From CAKZNE01 sp964485405 (GTDB taxonomy: Bacteria > Bacteroidota > Bacteroidia > Flavobacteriales > Schleiferiaceae), in assembly GCA_964485405.1 (NCBI GenBank), contig CAZAJG010000038.1, forward strand, positions 1 to 41,160: 41,160 bases of DNA, written 5' to 3'. Positions within the stretch are counted from its first letter, which is position 1; each line of letters opens with the position of its first letter. Shown here piece after piece: positions 25,701 through 34,437 of the stretch. The position numbers and the translations under genes were made by a program. The notes under the pieces are model-generated. The model did not search any database and was not told where the DNA came from. It was given only the letters and a program-made list of their open reading frames with translations.

Positions 25701-27613
25701 ATACTTTTTCCGAAGTTAAGTTTAAAAATGGTAGGATAGCATTACATCAAAATGCATTACTATTTTCCTTTTCGCCTACAACACTCAGCTTTGTTAAGGT
25801 CAATGGAGCTTACCCTTGGGTAACTCATGGAGGATTTAGACTATGGAATAATCCTGGTCCAAACTTAATGATCGGTGCTGAGTTCAGTGAAGGTTATCCA
25901 GGAGCCTGGTTTCATTGGGTTGGAGGAGGTCCAGCGATAAAGCTTATTGCCTGTAAGTTTGAGAACAACATTGAAGCGATGAAACAAGATGGAGGAAGTT
26001 TTGAGTTATTGAATACAGATTTTCTGAACAATGATTATTCTGTAGATGCCTACAATCTAAGTGGAAATAGCTTAATATCCAGCTGTGACTTTACAGCAAC
26101 AGCATCGGGTCCGTTTAGTTTTAATTTTGTGGATGGCGTAAATCTAAGAAGCCAAGAAGGCGCTTCGGTGAGCATTTCGAATTCGAGATTTCTAAATAAT
26201 CAAAGAGCGGCTCAATTCTCTAACATAAACACAAGAATAAGCTGCTCTGAGTTTACGTTAAGTGAGAATAATGGAATAACAAGTTCAAATGGAAGTCTTG
26301 ATATTGGAGATAAAGCGGGTAACAAATTTGTAAATAACGATTCATGGGATATTTATGTGACAGGGAATTATGACAAAACAACACTATTTATGGATAACGG
26401 CCAAAATGACTTTGCTATCAGGCAATTCAACCAAGGGCACTATTTGAGGGGTAATATTCTAAATGGACTTCCCATCTTTCTGAACAGTTCAAACGAGATA
26501 CCCGCTGATAATAATAAGATGCCTTTGTTTTCTGGTATCATGCCAGTTTCATTTAGATATAGACCGGCTGGAGGAAGTTATACAAGCATTTATTTAGACA
26601 TACCAACAAACTTAAGCACTACCCAGAATGTTTGTAGCTCATCAACAGAATTACCCTTAGGTGAAAGTGGAATGTATAGAGCTGTTGTGGGTCAATCCGA
26701 ACCAGGCGGGAGAGTTAGCCCATATGATGGTCCAGAGAAAGATTTAAAGGTTGCAGCTTTAGATGCTATTATCAATGTGTCTTTTGGGGAAGAAGAAAGA
26801 GACGATTTAACAGCCTTATTGGATTTAACACATCTGTTAGGTCTAGATATTACAGATCCTGACAATTCTACTGGAATCATTCTCGCTGCGGTCTATAATC
26901 AGATGTTAATAGCATTGAACAATTGCTATCAGTATGAGTCTTTAACAAATCTCGGATTTGAAAACCCCATTAATCCAAGCGATACACTTCTCGGTGTTAT
27001 TGATATCATTGATAACATATTGTTCTCCTTGGATGCTACGGATACCTTACAACAAGCAAAAGTATTCAACAAAAATTTAGATAAGGCTCATGCATATAGG
27101 GTGGCAGGTTATTATAGTCAGGCACTCTCCATTTTGAACAATTCAAATCTTTGGACTTTTAGTTATACTCAGCAGCAAAGAGCTGGTTATTGGACTTGCG
27201 TTTGTGAGATTGAAAATGATTATTTCAATGGTAACATTTCTCAAGAGCAATATTCCTCTGAAATGGAATCTTGTGCGTCACAGTATTCTGGCTATGCTTA
27301 TAAAGATCAGCCCCTAGAGGAAAGCCAATCTGAATGGGGATACAATGTAGGTTGGGACGAAAATATACTAAATGATTTATTCATTTATCCGCAACCGGTT
27401 GAGACTGAGTTAATCCTTACCTCCTCTCGATTTATGGACTTGGAAATAAACATTAGTATTAATGATGCGTCTGGAAAACTAGTTTACGAATCTAAAAGAG
27501 AATGGCAAGGTAAAGAGTTGCCAATCCATATATCGTTTCTTACAAAAGGAATCTACGCATTAAGACTCGAATCAGGAGATAAAATGAAGATTTTTAAAGT
27601 AATTAAAGAATAA
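22745..27613 (+). CDS. Secreted lipase-like alpha/beta-hydrolase with beta-helix and T9SS tail
   Basis: 1622 residues with a signal peptide (1-21, ending SLSGQ). The N-terminal half is an alpha/beta-hydrolase: IIVEGYN starts the core, IITGFSMGGILARYAL carries the nucleophile elbow G-F-S-M-G with Ser408 as likely nucleophile, and FDSPHLGANIPIG is the lipase/PGAP1-type follow-on motif. Candidate Asp and His partners come later but I cannot fix them. Residues ~840-940 are short strand-turn repeats (SGSKLVVRNGSKLVIEDGAE) and continue to ~1290 as a right-handed parallel beta-helix. An alpha-helical region lies at ~1400-1530. The last ~80 residues (LFIYPQPVETELIL to the end) are a T9SS type A tail. 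A surface esterase or lipase that binds a polymer through the helix is plausible; the substrate is unknown. Confidence 0.83.
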   Translation: MKHLKLFFMVTMAVLTTSLSGQTDSTEYDSLPEWGNMMDHYFGLLDESEMPTDFLADRGFFYYPADNFTGMDSIIDTIVNFNQWKAIYGGIFSSAVSADKLPQHWSEWEDLAINDEGQGIIDIPIMHYIYHRLLEDSTELFTHVYLDEDGRLNQVEGDDGPLYHTFEAFAATPYKSVFYDALGFSFKLPYNLFFTNLDKQISNIQIDFSDGSGFQVVDFDEVVSISWDDFGEKLITIKVDYDDATQYIAYSKINLVNNSNNQSSGKWINGAPGYDFIPDEAHYITSGFSNNLGAILQIEFGCGNHNIVKPFIIVEGYNTVEFDGGPRGTQYFDAALNLFRYENNDFPGEFDIWDALQNEGYDIIYIDFDQGDGDLRENSYVVMEAIRWINQQKAANGSTESNIITGFSMGGILARYALLKLEETEPGTHDVRFYYSFDSPHLGANIPIGFQWMVEHLYHSCVKIFGNNICIRDFAPELIDARNVLRRDATAQLVRYYIGKNPGYSRSLRKRTSYTEPIRIDFLSFNNELRNLGMPTETEANFGIANGNAAGEDQGYNSLQKIFDAECQTSYAGCLFTTNGINNKYQFVVHATPGNTTTDFRVYKGKMYHNPLGFLPPIYIATPFEYKMANAHPYDNAPGGVYDLNNFGFDASLIPFQNVNSIIQNFCFIPTVSALNIESEINNPHYSFNPANLVTQSKTNFSEVNVYDPTIYNTGGFGLPAFDSEDHTDLTPSNMDLFELNLFRDHDELTVAANSLIDQKTYNFGTSTVSGIVFKTTNRITSTVRVRGVSSNEGRLCINCDGKIGFDDSSNPSPNGSHVAVSVTQGCNPIGGLIVEDHGVIEIGKNNTQSGELIIRENAFIHFESGSKLVVRNGSKLVIEDGAEFVLDEGVVIELDDHGSLLIVKGKFDIRDNATFTVSGNGRVVFDQNVRSGITSLGVQGLLLDEYWSIGSNTKFVLEGPGSPVNKDHFLLEAHKPVYFKTENGNTFSEVKFKNGRIALHQNALLFSFSPTTLSFVKVNGAYPWVTHGGFRLWNNPGPNLMIGAEFSEGYPGAWFHWVGGGPAIKLIACKFENNIEAMKQDGGSFELLNTDFLNNDYSVDAYNLSGNSLISSCDFTATASGPFSFNFVDGVNLRSQEGASVSISNSRFLNNQRAAQFSNINTRISCSEFTLSENNGITSSNGSLDIGDKAGNKFVNNDSWDIYVTGNYDKTTLFMDNGQNDFAIRQFNQGHYLRGNILNGLPIFLNSSNEIPADNNKMPLFSGIMPVSFRYRPAGGSYTSIYLDIPTNLSTTQNVCSSSTELPLGESGMYRAVVGQSEPGGRVSPYDGPEKDLKVAALDAIINVSFGEEERDDLTALLDLTHLLGLDITDPDNSTGIILAAVYNQMLIALNNCYQYESLTNLGFENPINPSDTLLGVIDIIDNILFSLDATDTLQQAKVFNKNLDKAHAYRVAGYYSQALSILNNSNLWTFSYTQQQRAGYWTCVCEIENDYFNGNISQEQYSSEMESCASQYSGYAYKDQPLEESQSEWGYNVGWDENILNDLFIYPQPVETELILTSSRFMDLEINISINDASGKLVYESKREWQGKELPIHISFLTKGIYALRLESGDKMKIFKVIKE

Positions 27614-27630
27614 GTCAATCGAATTTGTTT

Positions 27631-27661
27631 AAAAGGTCTGAATCAATTTCAGACCTTTTTT
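27631..27661 (+). terminator. Intrinsic terminator after the lipase-like gene
   Basis: AAAAGGTCTGA (27631-27641) and TCAGACCTTTT (27649-27659) form a perfect 11-bp stem over a 7-nt loop, ending in T6. It lies 17 nt after the stop codon. The remaining spacer to 27858 shows no gene. Confidence 0.88.
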
Positions 27662-27857
27662 ATTTCGGGATAGCTTACAAAGGAAATTATTAATTGCGAA
27701 GTTCAATTTTAGGAAAGTGGATAAGACGTTTAAGCATTTATTGATTGAGTAGTCGGTCTATGAAGTCTTGACCTTAGGAGCAGTATTCGGAATCAGCACT
27801 ATACAATTCTAAATTCATGTAGCAACATAACCCCTTTTTCCCTACTATTGAAGAGTC

Positions 27858-30827
27858 ATGAAAACTCTAAGGTTGGGAATGAGCGTGTTGTGCTTACTCT
27901 TCTCTACTTTACTATTTGCACAACCATATGAATACGCTGGTAAAACCGATCGTTTTACGACCAAGGATGGTTTGCCACACAATACCATTTCATCTTTAGC
28001 TCAAGACCAAACCGGATTTTTATGGATTGGTACAGCCAATGGTTTATGCCGCTATGATGGGATTCGATTCTTGGAAGTTAGTGTCCCAGTTCAACAAGAA
28101 AACCATTGGGAGCAGGTAATAGAAACCCTGTATGAAGATCGTTTGCAACGATTGTGGTATGCTTCCCGTTCGGGTAGCATTGGGTTTAAAAACAAGGAAA
28201 ACCAATGGAAGTATGTTGGAAAAGTACCAGAGCAGGGCGATTTTGCAAGTTGCTTTTTTATGGATCAACGGGAAAGAGTATGGATAGGAACCAATAATGG
28301 GCATATTGGCTTTTGCACCACTAATGGGGATGGAATAAAATGGATTAAACAAGTAAATCCAGAGCTTCGTTTTCTCTTTTTAGATAAAAAAGAAAAACTA
28401 TGGTTGGCCTCTTATGAAATACAAATTCTCGATATAAAAACACTCAACCTCTCCTCTCCTCCAGAATATAACAGGTTAAAAAGAGCAGGCTTTTGGGCGG
28501 CAAAAATGAATAACGAAGGAGGGGTTTTAATGACCAAAAAGGATTCCAGTTTTATTTTCAATTCTCCCAAAGAGATTAAGGCAAAAGAGTTTATATGGCA
28601 CCTTGGAAAATCTGTAAAAAGTCGGACAATCGATGGTGTTGAAGCGGAGGTGTACAAGCTTTCTGTAGAGCAAAACGACTTTATTATTAACGAGCTTTTA
28701 AAGGATCAATCTGGTTTAATTTGGGTAGCTACAAACGATGGTTTAATGAAGCTGGATAGAAAAAGATACCGCTTTAAAAGCTATTCAACCCATCCGGCAG
28801 ATTTTGCATTAAACAGTAACTATGTAAGGGCATTAAATTTTTTAGATAGTAGCATTTGGTTGGGCTTTAAGCAAGCTCCCATCAGTCAACTTAAATTAAA
28901 CGGAAACAATGCCTCACCTGATTCTTATGGTTTGCAGGATTATGATGGAGCAATGCTTTACCAACCTACGGTTAATGCCATTATTCGAAATAAAAAAGGA
29001 GAGATCTGGGCCGCAGGTTTAGAAGGGCTTTTTAAACTGAATCCTGAAAAAGGTGTTTTTGAAAGCGTACCGCTTCGTACCAAAACCGGAAAAGTCATCA
29101 TTCCATTAGAAAGCTGGGCATTGTGCGAAGACTCTGCCGGCAGGCTTTGGCTAGGAGGTAAGCAGCTTGGGCTCTGGGTTGTTGAGCAAGATGGAAGCGC
29201 TACCCAAGTTAACCTTCCGGGCGACAAGACTCCGGTATGGGATATTTATTGTTCACCCAGCGGTGAGTTTTGGGTAGGAACAAATGCAGGTCTCTTTCAA
29301 TTAAGAGAATCAAAAAACTTCACATTTGAAGTACTTCCAGTTAACGATTTAAAAGGGGCGAGTGTTTGGGATATTAAGTCTAATAAAGCGGGTGAGTTCT
29401 TTATTGCTACTACCAATGGGGGCTTTTATATTTATAATCCATTTACTCGTGAAACAAAAAAGTATACCAAAAAGGAAGGTCTACCATCAAACTCCGTGTG
29501 TAGTATTCAAGAGGATACCCTGGGCAGAGTTTGGTTGGGCACTGCAAACGGGCTTTGTTGTTTGGATTATCATACCAACGAGCTTACAAATTATTACGAG
29601 CAGGATGGTTTGGTGAGCAACGATTTCAACTTTGGCGTAAGTGCTAAAAGTCTAAGAGGAGAGCTTTTTTATGGTACGAAAAATGGGATGATTTCTTTTA
29701 AACCAGTAGTAAAAGAAAAGCACCAGAGCCCAGATATTTCATTGGTTATAAACTCCTTTACAGCCAATGGAGAAGAAGTTTCAAATGGTCAAGCTGGGGC
29801 AAGTAGAAGGATGTTTTCTCACGATAAGAATACGATGAGCTTTGGTTTTGCTCTTTTGGAATACAGTCATCCAAAAAAACATATTTACCAATACAAATTG
29901 GAACCTTTTGATGAAGAATGGAGGTCCATTCAAGGAGAGCCTTTTGTGAATTACACCAAGCTTCCACCTAATAAATACACCTTTCAGGTAAGAGCATCTG
30001 CCAATGGAAAGCATTGGTATACTAATGACGGCTTAGCCTTTTCCATAAAAGCAGCCATTTGGCAAAGGCAGTGGTTTTACCCCAGTTTAGTGCTGTTGAT
30101 TTTATCCTTACTGCTAGGGTTTCTATATTATCGATTACGATTAAAAGCCATTCAACAACAAAGAAAAAGTGAGCTGGAAAAAAGAGTAGCTCGATTGGAA
30201 CTTAAAGCTTTACAAGCTCAAATGAATCCTCACTTTATATTTAATGCGGTAAACTCCGTTCAGCATTTTATGTTGAAAGACGATCTCTTGGCTGCCAATG
30301 AGTATCTCACTCAATTTGCCCTTTTGATGCGGTTTTCACTTGAAGCTTCCATCAAAAGGCAACTCCCACTAAAGGAGGAGGTAGAGATGCTTCAACTCTA
30401 TGTTAGGCTACAGGCATTGAGGTTTGATTTTAAATTTGAACTCACAGCACCGGCTGAAGAAGAAATGGAACGGATCACTATCCCTGCGCTCTTAATTCAA
30501 CCTTTTGTAGAGAATGCCATTGAACATGGTCTTGCTACAAAAGAAGGGGATAAATGCTTAAAACTTGAGATCTTCCACAAGCACGGAGAATTGCGCATTT
30601 GTGTAGAAGATAATGGTATTGGTAGGGAAAAGGCGAAGTTGCTAAAAAACACCTTTAATCAAAAAAGAAAATCAAGAGGCATGCAGCTAATGAAGGAGCG
30701 AGTAGAGGTATATCAAGCTACAGATGAAGGAAAACTGAGTGTAGAAATAGTTGATAAGCAAGATAAAAATCAAAAATCAACAGGCACTAAAGTGATAATT
30801 ATCTGTGCGCTAAAAAACTCGATATGA
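27858..30827 (+). CDS. Beta-propeller sensor histidine kinase (LytS type)
   Basis: 989 residues. A signal peptide (1-21, ending LLFAQ) is followed by Reg_prop propeller repeats (about 30-620; T-x-x-G-L-P-x-N-x-I, then F-L-W-I-G-T-x-N-G-L-C-R-Y), forming a periplasmic sensor. A Y_Y_Y-type domain follows (about 645-725, YQYKLEPFDEEWRSI), then one transmembrane segment (about 735-757) and a short coiled coil. The His_kinase domain has QMNPHFIFNAVNSVQHF with His792 as the predicted phosphoacceptor. The ATPase part has PFVENAIEHG (N box) and VEDNGIG (G1). The propeller plus Y_Y_Y layout is that of Bacteroidota sensors, but unlike hybrid types it has no receiver. It overlaps the regulator gene by 4 nt (ATGA). 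The ligand is unknown; the neighbouring surface genes hint at a cell-surface cue. Confidence 0.92.
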   Translation: MKTLRLGMSVLCLLFSTLLFAQPYEYAGKTDRFTTKDGLPHNTISSLAQDQTGFLWIGTANGLCRYDGIRFLEVSVPVQQENHWEQVIETLYEDRLQRLWYASRSGSIGFKNKENQWKYVGKVPEQGDFASCFFMDQRERVWIGTNNGHIGFCTTNGDGIKWIKQVNPELRFLFLDKKEKLWLASYEIQILDIKTLNLSSPPEYNRLKRAGFWAAKMNNEGGVLMTKKDSSFIFNSPKEIKAKEFIWHLGKSVKSRTIDGVEAEVYKLSVEQNDFIINELLKDQSGLIWVATNDGLMKLDRKRYRFKSYSTHPADFALNSNYVRALNFLDSSIWLGFKQAPISQLKLNGNNASPDSYGLQDYDGAMLYQPTVNAIIRNKKGEIWAAGLEGLFKLNPEKGVFESVPLRTKTGKVIIPLESWALCEDSAGRLWLGGKQLGLWVVEQDGSATQVNLPGDKTPVWDIYCSPSGEFWVGTNAGLFQLRESKNFTFEVLPVNDLKGASVWDIKSNKAGEFFIATTNGGFYIYNPFTRETKKYTKKEGLPSNSVCSIQEDTLGRVWLGTANGLCCLDYHTNELTNYYEQDGLVSNDFNFGVSAKSLRGELFYGTKNGMISFKPVVKEKHQSPDISLVINSFTANGEEVSNGQAGASRRMFSHDKNTMSFGFALLEYSHPKKHIYQYKLEPFDEEWRSIQGEPFVNYTKLPPNKYTFQVRASANGKHWYTNDGLAFSIKAAIWQRQWFYPSLVLLILSLLLGFLYYRLRLKAIQQQRKSELEKRVARLELKALQAQMNPHFIFNAVNSVQHFMLKDDLLAANEYLTQFALLMRFSLEASIKRQLPLKEEVEMLQLYVRLQALRFDFKFELTAPAEEEMERITIPALLIQPFVENAIEHGLATKEGDKCLKLEIFHKHGELRICVEDNGIGREKAKLLKNTFNQKRKSRGMQLMKERVEVYQATDEGKLSVEIVDKQDKNQKSTGTKVIIICALKNSI

Positions 30828-31570
30828 TAGAGGCGGTTATTATAGATGACGAGGCTAAAAGCCGAGAAGTACTCCAAGATATGCTGACTAGGTTTTGCCC
30901 GGATGTAAAACTTGTTGGGCAATCGGATAATGCAGAAGAAGCCATTCAATTGATCACAGAAACTAAACCCAAGCTTGCTTTTTTAGATATAAATATGCCA
31001 AATGGCAGTGGCTTTGATCTTTTAAAAGCCTTTCCAAAAGTCAATTTCCAAGTGGTTTTTATAACCGCCCATAACGAACATGCGATAGAAGCAATTAAAG
31101 CCAGTGCTTTGGATTTTTTGTTGAAACCAATCAATGTAACCGAACTCAAGCAGTCTGTGCATCGAGCTTTACAGAAGCTTTCTCATGAAGAAGAGCACAA
31201 CCACCTTCATCTTTTGGTGGATCGCCTATCTCAAAGTCAAAAAGACCGGATGAAAATCGCAATTCCTACAGCTATGGGTTTGCAATTTGTAGATATAGAA
31301 AAGATCGTTCGTTTGGAAGCCGATGGCAATTACACCAAGCTGTTTTTTGAAAAAGATAAAAGCGTTTTGAGCACGAAGAATCTAAAGGAGTACGAAGATC
31401 AACTTCCACACTCTCTATTCTTTAGAACACATCATTCACACTTGGTCAATTTAAGGCATGTGCTAGAGTATTATCGTGGAGAAGGAGGCAGTCTTAAAAT
31501 GGTGGATCAATCTCAAGTTCCCGTAGCAAAAAGGAGAAAGAAATCCTTTTTAGAGCAGTTTCAAGTCTAG
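30824..31570 (+). CDS. LytTR-family response regulator
   Basis: 248 residues. Receiver domain: acidic pocket Asp8/Asp9, phosphoacceptor Asp55 (LAFLDINMPNGSGFDLL), Thr81 and Lys101 (FLLKPIN). A linker leads to a LytTR DNA-binding domain (about 145-245) with IVRLEADGNYTKLFF, then STKNLKEYE, then FRTHHSHLVNLRHV. The start overlaps the kinase stop as ATGA, so the pair is made together, and phosphate transfer from kinase His792 to Asp55 is expected. LytTR proteins bind direct repeats about 21 bp apart. A repeat-rich spacer lies just downstream, before the DNRLRE gene, and is a possible target. Confidence 0.94.
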   Translation: MIEAVIIDDEAKSREVLQDMLTRFCPDVKLVGQSDNAEEAIQLITETKPKLAFLDINMPNGSGFDLLKAFPKVNFQVVFITAHNEHAIEAIKASALDFLLKPINVTELKQSVHRALQKLSHEEEHNHLHLLVDRLSQSQKDRMKIAIPTAMGLQFVDIEKIVRLEADGNYTKLFFEKDKSVLSTKNLKEYEDQLPHSLFFRTHHSHLVNLRHVLEYYRGEGGSLKMVDQSQVPVAKRRKKSFLEQFQV

Positions 31571-31594
31571 CTCAAACAAGAGCTTATCCATTTA

Positions 31595-31649
31595 TACAGT
31601 TCTCCTTCCCACTTAAGTGGATTTACAGCCCACTTCTACAGTTTCACTT
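31595..31649 (+). promoter_or_regulatory. Direct-repeat cluster, possible LytTR binding region
   Basis: CCCACTT occurs at 31608-31614 and 31629-31635 (exactly 21 bp apart), with a variant TTCACTT at 31643-31649. TACAG occurs at 31595, 31624 and 31637; the first and third are 42 bp apart and both read TACAGTT. A 12-bp palindrome CCACTTAAGTGG sits at 31609-31620. A 21-bp period (two helical turns) is the usual spacing of LytTR half-sites, and the LytTR gene ends 25 bp earlier. Binding is inferred. Confidence 0.4.
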
Positions 31650-31745
31650 CCATCTCTGAAGCATAAAAGCCACATTGTGAGAGCTTTTTGCAGTTAGGGG
31701 TAGCCGAAAACCTAAAAGAGTAGGCGCAAGCAACATCACTTAATC

Positions 31746-34379
31746 ATGTTACATTTTACTCAAACACTTAAAGACCATTCCCATTGGATAATGGTTCTCG
31801 TCATTTTCAATTTTCTTTCTCTTTCAAAAGTGCAGGCCCAAATAGTGGATACTGTGTTTATGAACAACACCGGTCACGATGCATCCACTTGGTGGAATGG
31901 CGGTTGTAGTTGGCCCAACTCCATAAATGGAGGAAGTGGAGAATTTATGCAGTGCCAACGTTGGACGTGGTATTCCTTAAGCTGCGGTGAGGGAGAACAG
32001 GTTCCACATATTCGATTTGATTTACCTATTGTACCTACAGGATATACTTTGGATAAGGTAGAATTACAGCTTCATTTTCCAACCGGAAACCCATTTCCTC
32101 ATACTACCGGAAATAGCCAGATGTATGTACAAAGGTTAACGGATCATTGGCATGAAGACACGATAAGTTGGATAAACAGACCCAGCTTTACAACCGCTAA
32201 TCAAGTATCGGTTCCAGCGGCATCTTTTAGCACACAGTCTTACAGAATTGATATTACAGACATAGCCGATTTATGGTATACGGGAACCTCCAATCATGGA
32301 GTAAGACTAAAGCTTCAAAACCCATCAACTTATCGCAGAACCACTTTTGCTAGCAGTGAACATCCCGACCCTGCTTTGCGGCCCAGAATTTATTTCACAT
32401 TCTTACCCAATACAGGAATTATCACCACAACCGTTTCGGACACTTTGATATGCAACGGTACTTCCAGTGATATCCAAGTCAACACCCATGGTATGGTTTC
32501 ACCAACTTTCGCTTGGTCATCCATACCAGCAGGTTTCAGCTCTACTAGTTCTAAAATTACTGTACATCCCACACAAAACACGCAATACATTGTTGCGGTA
32601 ACAGACACTGGCGTAACTTTATATGATACCATTAACGTTGGGGTTTATGAATGCTGTTCTGTGGATAATACTCCCTATAAAAAGTTTCACAAGAGTTTTA
32701 TGGGCTTGGTGGATGCATCTCATGGACATGTGATTGGCGGCCGTGGAGACCTTACTGCAACGGGAGATCTTTTGATGGCAAGTGGTACTTCCAGCTCTGG
32801 AACGGGTGAAGCTTTATTGTCTAAAATCAATCCGAATGGAAATTACAATTGGACAAGAGCTTATGATTTACCCGATTATGAAGCAGGTTTAAGCGCTTTA
32901 GAGTTAAGTACGGGCGACTACTTGCTGGTTGGGCACACGAGCAGTATGAGCTCTGGAGGAGTAACCCTTTTCATGAAAAAGGTGGATGCAAGTGGAAGCA
33001 ATATTATATGGAGTAGAAATTACGATCAAACCTTATTTGATGTAGTTACGGCTTTTGTTACTGAACTTACTAATGGCGACATCGTAGTAGCGGCTTTAGG
33101 TGCTGATGGAACTGGGAAGGGCATTGCGGTTAGTCATTTTGATGATCAAGGCTTTATATCCACCTACGATTTTAAGAGAATAATGGGTAAAGGAGATCTA
33201 GTGGTAAATGATATTTTAGCAACTAGTGATGGCGGATTTTTGATATGTGGCGAAGCAATGGCTGGAAGCGCAAACGACTTTGATGGAGCCCTTTTGATGA
33301 AATTTGATAACAGTGCGGCTTTGATTTGGACGCAAGTATACCGCTATCCATCAACTTCAGGAATCTACAACCTATCCTCTTTTAACCCAGACGATATTAG
33401 CATTACTAGAGCTTATTCTGTTTTAGAAGATGTAGGAAATCAAAGATTCATCGTGGTAGGAGACGCCTCCAATCGATTTACTTTTAACGATGCATTAATC
33501 TGGGAAGTGAATGCCCTTACAGGTACTTTTATTTCTTCCGAAAAAGTAAACTACTCCGGTCATGAAGCAGCCTATACAGGCTTAAACCGAAACAATGGTA
33601 CTGGAGAATATTTAATGACGGGCTATGTACAAGATGCTTCTACATCTACCGAGCTTACGCTTTTAGCGCAATGCGATAATAGCTTCAATTTTAATCTACA
33701 TAAAGCTTATGGAACGCCTAGCGCTAATCCGATACATAGAGGGGTGGATGTGTTTCAATACCCAAGCAGTACGGATCTCTTAATTCATGGTCGTTCCATT
33801 GAACCTTTTATGACACCGGGTACGCAAGCACAGCCCTATGCGATTCGTACAGATCTGAATGGTGCAAATGGGTGTGACTTAAATAGAGCACCAACTACTA
33901 CCAGTGTGTTTTTAGATGCTTTTAGCGAAAGTGAATTGCCTAATCCATTCTTTTATACCACATTTTTTACTCCGTTTCCTGATCATGACTTTTGCGGAAC
34001 ATGGGGGGATGTATGTGCGCCAAGCCTTAGAGTACAACCCATAAGCACTACAAATACTTTGAATCATTTAGAGGGGGCTCAGGCCAATACCAATCTATCT
34101 CTTTCAAATGATGATCAAGATAATAGCTTATCGTTTTCTATGATCCCAAATCCGGCTTCAAACTATGTAGAGCTGAGCTTGAATGCCCAAGGTGTGGAAA
34201 GCTTTGATTTGAGCTTAGTTAATAGCAATGGTCAAGTAGTGATGGAGTTAAAATCTCTTTCCGCGAATAGCAATCATAAGCTAGATGTAACGGCCTTACC
34301 CACTGGTTTATACATTCTAAATCTTGGAAACGAAAGTGGAATTTTGAAGCGAGAAAAGTTACTGATTTCTAAGAATTGA
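31746..34379 (+). CDS. Secreted DNRLRE-domain protein with T9SS tail
   Basis: 877 residues with an N-terminal export signal ending SKVQAQ (about residue 32). A DNRLRE-type domain follows (about 35-218): VDTVFMNNTG, PHIRFDLPIVPTGYTLDKVE, YVQRLTDHWHEDTISWINRP, IDITDIADLW, RPRIYFTF. Next is an Ig/PKD-like segment (about 225-300). A set of propeller-like repeats runs from about 305 to 720, each with a G-D-x-L-x-x-G strand and an L-x-K-x-x-x-x-G-x-x-x-W-T-R-x-Y unit. The C-terminal ~75 residues (FSMIPNPASNYVELSL to LLISKN) are a T9SS type A domain. DNRLRE domains occur in surface polymer-binding and repeat-rich secreted proteins. The gene follows the LytTR system on the same strand after a 175-bp repeat-containing spacer and may be its target. 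Role unknown; adhesin is the best guess. Confidence 0.85.
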   Translation: MLHFTQTLKDHSHWIMVLVIFNFLSLSKVQAQIVDTVFMNNTGHDASTWWNGGCSWPNSINGGSGEFMQCQRWTWYSLSCGEGEQVPHIRFDLPIVPTGYTLDKVELQLHFPTGNPFPHTTGNSQMYVQRLTDHWHEDTISWINRPSFTTANQVSVPAASFSTQSYRIDITDIADLWYTGTSNHGVRLKLQNPSTYRRTTFASSEHPDPALRPRIYFTFLPNTGIITTTVSDTLICNGTSSDIQVNTHGMVSPTFAWSSIPAGFSSTSSKITVHPTQNTQYIVAVTDTGVTLYDTINVGVYECCSVDNTPYKKFHKSFMGLVDASHGHVIGGRGDLTATGDLLMASGTSSSGTGEALLSKINPNGNYNWTRAYDLPDYEAGLSALELSTGDYLLVGHTSSMSSGGVTLFMKKVDASGSNIIWSRNYDQTLFDVVTAFVTELTNGDIVVAALGADGTGKGIAVSHFDDQGFISTYDFKRIMGKGDLVVNDILATSDGGFLICGEAMAGSANDFDGALLMKFDNSAALIWTQVYRYPSTSGIYNLSSFNPDDISITRAYSVLEDVGNQRFIVVGDASNRFTFNDALIWEVNALTGTFISSEKVNYSGHEAAYTGLNRNNGTGEYLMTGYVQDASTSTELTLLAQCDNSFNFNLHKAYGTPSANPIHRGVDVFQYPSSTDLLIHGRSIEPFMTPGTQAQPYAIRTDLNGANGCDLNRAPTTTSVFLDAFSESELPNPFFYTTFFTPFPDHDFCGTWGDVCAPSLRVQPISTTNTLNHLEGAQANTNLSLSNDDQDNSLSFSMIPNPASNYVELSLNAQGVESFDLSLVNSNGQVVMELKSLSANSNHKLDVTALPTGLYILNLGNESGILKREKLLISKN

Positions 34380-34407
34380 CAAACAAAATGACCAAATAAT
34401 TATATAA

Positions 34408-34435
34408 AAGAAAGGCCATTTTTGTGGCCTTTCTT
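34408..34435. terminator. Bidirectional terminator between convergent genes
   Basis: AAGAAAGGCCA (34408-34418) and TGGCCTTTCTT (34425-34435) form a perfect 11-bp stem with the loop TTTTTG. It lies between the plus-strand DNRLRE gene and the minus-strand lipoprotein gene, ending 3 bp from the latter's stop, and can serve both. Confidence 0.8.
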
Positions 34436-34437
34436 AA

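Noticed and set aside
31609..31620. The 12-bp palindrome CCACTTAAGTGG as an operator on its own
   Set aside because: It is partly created by the CCCACTT repeat; without a second copy, direct-repeat LytTR binding is the better explanation.
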